This document shows positions 20,672 to 22,971 of a stretch of 22,971 nt of DNA, one piece after another. Location: positions 1,052,919-1,075,889 of the forward strand of contig WELB01000024.1 of NCBI GenBank assembly GCA_009602725.1, read 5' to 3'. A program made the position numbers and the translations under genes. Positions within the stretch are counted from its first letter, which is position 1, and the number at the start of each line of letters is the position of its first letter. This DNA comes from Spirogloea muscicola (Eukaryota > Streptophyta > Zygnematophyceae > Spirogloeales > Spirogloeaceae). The notes below the pieces were generated by a model, which worked only from the letters and a program-made list of their open reading frames with translations, was not told the origin of the DNA and searched no databases.

Positions 20672-20765
20672 CCGCTTGCATAGCTGTGTGATTTTGGCGC
20701 CATTCGGCCCTTGGACCTTGTCCAGTCTTTCTGGGCTGGCTTCTCACAGCCCTCACCTTTCTTAG
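20672..20765 (+). repeat. LINE 3' UTR module
   Basis: TTGCATAGCTGTGTGATTTT, GGCGCCATTCGGCCC and TTGGACCTTGTCCAGTC, then CTGGGCTGGCTTCTCACAGC, give the same order as at 2955-3040 and as the UTR after the stop at 3207 (minus). Confidence 0.68.
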
Positions 20766-20817
20766 CAAAAGCTGGATCCTTGAGCCGACAATCGTGCTTT
20801 CATTCGGCGGTGCTGGC

Positions 20818-20878
20818 TGTGCGCATGAAATGTAAGGAAGGCCAATTCGAGCCAATACATTGTTCAGGCTAAGGAAGG
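20818..20878 (-). repeat. Dispersed repeat R3, minus orientation
   Basis: TGTGCGCATGAAATG followed by GGCCAATTCGAGCCAATACA and TTGTTCAGGC matches 10895-10948 closely. Confidence 0.66.
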
Positions 20879-20884
20879 AATGAA

Positions 20885-21036
20885 TGAAAGGAAAAAATGG
20901 ACAAGGTCCAAAAGAAGTAGCGATGTCTGAAGGAGAAGTGGCTCTCTTGAAGAAGTGGCTCTCTGAGAGGGTCAGACGCTTCCAAGAGAGGGCGGTGGCT
21001 GGGAGAGGCCAGTCCAGAAAAAGAGAACCCCCTTTT
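20885..21036 (-). repeat. LINE 3' UTR modules, minus
   Basis: AATGGACAAGGTCCAAAAGA (reverse of TTTTGGACCTTGTCC) is followed by GAGAAGTGGCTCTC twice (about 20934 and 20956). A hairpin unit GGTGGCTGGGAGAGGCCAGT lies at about 20995-21015. These are stacked 3' ends without ORF sequence. Confidence 0.6.
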
Positions 21037-21039
21037 TCT

Positions 21040-21054
21040 GGGTTTAGGGTTTAG
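21040..21054 (+). repeat. Short TTTAGGG telomeric-type motif
   Basis: GGGTTTAGGGTTTAG is just over two units of the Arabidopsis-type telomere repeat, which many green algae also use. It is too short to be an active telomere tract and may be chance. Confidence 0.5.
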
Positions 21055-21174
21055 AACAAAGTTCGAACAAAGTTGTGGGGCGGTGGCCCCAGATGGGGGC
21101 AAGGGCGCGAATTGTTGAAAGAGAGGCGGGCGCTGGAAGCAGGTGCCGAGCGCAAGTATAGTCTCCTGCTTTTC

Positions 21175-21420
21175 GCGCCACCCTGGCCCTTTTCAGACCT
21201 TGTCAATGCTTTTGGGCTGGCCTCTCACAGCCCTCACTCGTATTTATTGAGTGGTTCATTCTCCACCAGTCCTGCGATAGCGCTTCTGGCCCCTTCGTAA
21301 TTTGGTCCCTTCGACCCTTGTCAATGTGTTTCGGGCTGGCATCTCTTCTCTACTCTATGGGCGAGCACTTCCGGCTTCTCACAGCCCTTGCCACCGAGCC
21401 ACTTTCTTTCTTACAGCCAC
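21175..21420 (+). mobile_element. LINE 3' UTRs, plus, two stacked
   Basis: The first unit has CAGACCTTGTCAATGCTTTT, GGGCTGGCCTCTCACAGCCC and CTCACTCGTATTTATTGAG, the last recalling the LTRGY stop. The second has GAGTGGTTCATTC, GCGCTTCTGGCCCCTTCGTA, CGACCCTTGTCAATG and a GGGCTGG block at about 21334. It belongs to the subfamily seen in reverse at 11400-11560 and 11775-11950. The second hairpin is interrupted by a TCTACTCTATGGGCGAGCAC insert. Confidence 0.58.
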
Positions 21421-21484
21421 TGATGCCAATTTCGGAGAGCCACTTCTTGAACGGGCCAGCAAGCGGCGACGAGCGCGGCACAGA

Positions 21485-21822
21485 GAAAGCGCGGCCAGAT
21501 GGACTGGTGGCTTAGAAAGGCCAGGCAAAATGAATGGACAAGGTCTGAAGGAGCCGGAGTGCGAAGGACTAGGACTAAGACATCAGCCAGGGAACGCTCA
21601 GGGAACGCTCAGTAACCTCTAGTCAGGAGATGCAAGTCTGAGTAGCTAGCCGGCGGAAAGACGTCGCCCTGACGGAAGCCAGAGGCCGCCGCCAAAGCAA
21701 GCGCTTGGGACCGCTGTAGAGACAGACAAACGCATGCGGTAGCAGGACACAAGACCCAGAGGCACCGAGCCGCCGGGAAGGGCTGCACCCTGTTCCCGGC
21801 GCCGCTGGTCAACTTGAGATGC
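21485..21822 (-). mobile_element. LINE ORF end and 3' UTR, minus
   Basis: On the minus strand 21822-21609 encodes SQVDQRRREQGAALPGGSV, PLGLVSCYRMRLSVS, a frameshift with a small deletion, AAASGFRQGDVFPPASY and SDLHLLTRGY, stopping at 21609-21611. The front part equals 18262-18350. The 3' UTR (21490-21608) has GAGCGTTCCCTGAGCG (a short duplication), AGACCTTGTCCATTC, TTTTGCCTGGCCTTTCTAAG and CCAGTCCATCTGGCCGCGC, the same subfamily as 18790-18945. Confidence 0.7.
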
Positions 21823-21884
21823 CAAGAGTGAAGTCAGAGAAACTTGGCTCCTCGAAGCGGGTCCCCCCCCCGAAAGCGCCGCTC

Positions 21885-21950
21885 CGTCCCAGGCTGGCTT
21901 TCACAGCGCTCGTTCGGCCCCTTCGGACCTTGTCCATCATTTCTCGACTC
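21885..21950 (+). repeat. LINE 3' block with rearranged order
   Basis: CAGGCTGGCTTTCACAGCGC precedes CTTCGGACCTTGTCCATC, the reverse of the usual order, so this is a junction of two truncated ends. Confidence 0.45.
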
Positions 21951-21959
21951 CGTCGCTTT

Positions 21960-22684
21960 CCGGAGCGGGGCTGGGCTAGGCGCCGCCTGCTCCCCGCGCG
22001 CCGCCGGAGGTGGCCACACTGCCCCACGCCGCCGCCGGCTGGCGCCGTGCCAGGCCCCGGGGCCCCTCCGAGCGCCTCGCCGGCTGCGGAGCTCCCCCAG
22101 CCACCCTTGCTCGAGCAGCAGTCCCCCGCGCCCGCGCCAGCAGCACCTGCTCCGCCCGTCACCTCAGGCCCCGCGACGCCCGCCTCGGGTGGCTAGGCCG
22201 CTTCTGCCCCGGCTGCAGCCGAGCTCGCCCTCCTCCGTCAATGTAGCCTCCCGTCCCGCCTCCCTCAGCAGCAGCGCTTCTGGGAGGCACTGCTCCAGGA
22301 AGGCAAGTCGCGCCATGCTGCAGGCCCAAGCCCACGCTTAGGCCTCTACTTGACGACGGCAGCCCGGCCCCGGCACCCCTTCCCCCAGCTCCCTCGCCGG
22401 CTTAGTGGCCGTTGGACGAAGCTCCTCGGCCTGGATGCAGGTCTTCACGAGCCCAACCTGCCAACCTTTGACACACATTTCACAGTGGGCACGGCCCCAC
22501 CTGCGGCGTTCATCCCGGCCCATCCTCACCTGCATGGCGCGCAACAGCCTTGACGAAGCTGCTTGGACGGTCTTCGCGCTCCTCCCACGTCTGGTGCTGG
22601 GACCTTTACCAAGTGGACCAAGGCCAGCGAAAGTGCTGCTGCCGTGCATCCACCTCCTTGAGGGCGGTGCATGGGAGCAGCTCT
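21960..22684 (+). mobile_element. LINE N-terminal ORF region: proline-rich linker and pre-RT segment, frameshifted
   Basis: A Pro/Ala-rich frame (CPTPPPAGAVPGPGAPPSAS...) runs to a stop at 22194-22196. Further on come FDTHFTVGTAPPAAFIP and, in another frame, DEAAWTVFALLPRLVLGPL, then a segment ending EGGAWEQLL at 22684. An AW...F.LPR.VL...P......GxW..L pattern is typical of the segment just before the RT domain in LINE polyproteins. The frame changes show decay. It is the only 5' LINE portion in the window and stops at the oppositely oriented LINE 3' end. Confidence 0.5.
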
Positions 22685-22971
22685 TAAAAAAGAAGAAAGC
22701 GGCTGCTGATATGAAAGAATCGGCTGTGAAATGCCAGCCAGATGCATACAGGTGTTCCTGACGGAGCCAAAGGCTAGGCAGACAGGCGCCCTCAATACCC
22801 CCGTGTCAGCAGTAGGAAGTCAGATGAGCTGAGGGGAGGAAGAGCAACCCCGCTGCGCAAGCCAGAGGCTGCTGCAAGGGCGCGACCAGCGCGGCGGTGC
22901 AAAGCAAGCGCTTGGGAGCGCTGCAGGGACATAGACAGTCGCATACGGTAGCAGGACACCAGACCCAAAGG
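22685..22971 (-). mobile_element. LINE 3' end, minus (runs off the window end)
   Basis: In reverse this is a close match to 18345-18595: SLQRSQALALHRRAGRA, LAAASGLRSGVAL and SSSDFLLLTRGY, with the stop at 22792-22794. The 3' UTR holds the GGCTGGCATTTCACAGCC hairpin and ends ATCAGCAGCCG followed by CTTTCTTCTTTTTT (22684-22700). The ORF extends past base 22971. Confidence 0.78.

Overview
The window is nuclear DNA from a eukaryote of the green lineage, most likely a chlorophyte alga of trebouxiophyte type; the genus is a guess. Three genes with many short GT-AG introns (about 115-420 bp) encode proteins that look plant-like: a SARAF/TMEM66-type ER membrane protein, an NRAMP divalent-metal transporter and cyclin C. 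Their first exons are very GC-rich and carry CCG/GCG triplet runs. Candidate TGTAA poly(A) signals and a short TTTAGGG-type telomeric motif also fit a green alga.

Layout: 1-4290 is a pile of 5'-truncated LINE (non-LTR retrotransposon) 3' ends in both orientations, with an unassigned stretch at about 1391-2935. SARAF lies at 4651-6907 (+). NRAMP lies at 7509-10358 (-), convergent with SARAF, and may have an N-terminal extension up to 10613. A second LINE pile occupies about 10880-12450. Cyclin C lies at 12670-15201 (+). 15202-16330 is unassigned. A third, dense LINE nest fills 16480-22971, interrupted by an unassigned stretch at 19500-20670.

The LINE fragments belong to a few related subfamilies. 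Their ORF ends in an RT-thumb-like segment, a CCHC zinc finger, a restriction-endonuclease-like (REL, PD-(D/E)xK style) domain, a tail of the form MRL-S-S-LQRS...LHRRAGRALAAASG, and a nearly invariant C-terminus LLLTRGY or LLSRGY. The 3' UTRs share a GGACCTTGTCC element and a GGGCTGG...CAGCCC hairpin, then a CTTCTTC or TTTC-like tail. This hairpin block occurs more than twenty times in the window and is the main unexplained structure. I read it as the RNA signal the element's reverse transcriptase recognises, shared by LINE subfamilies and short non-autonomous derivatives.

Two junctions deserve attention. A 110-bp element has a visible 9-10 bp target-site duplication inside an older LINE copy. 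A LINE fragment is fused at its 5' truncation point to the 5' half of a tRNA-Pro. The three host genes are unrelated to each other and to the LINEs and show no shared pathway.
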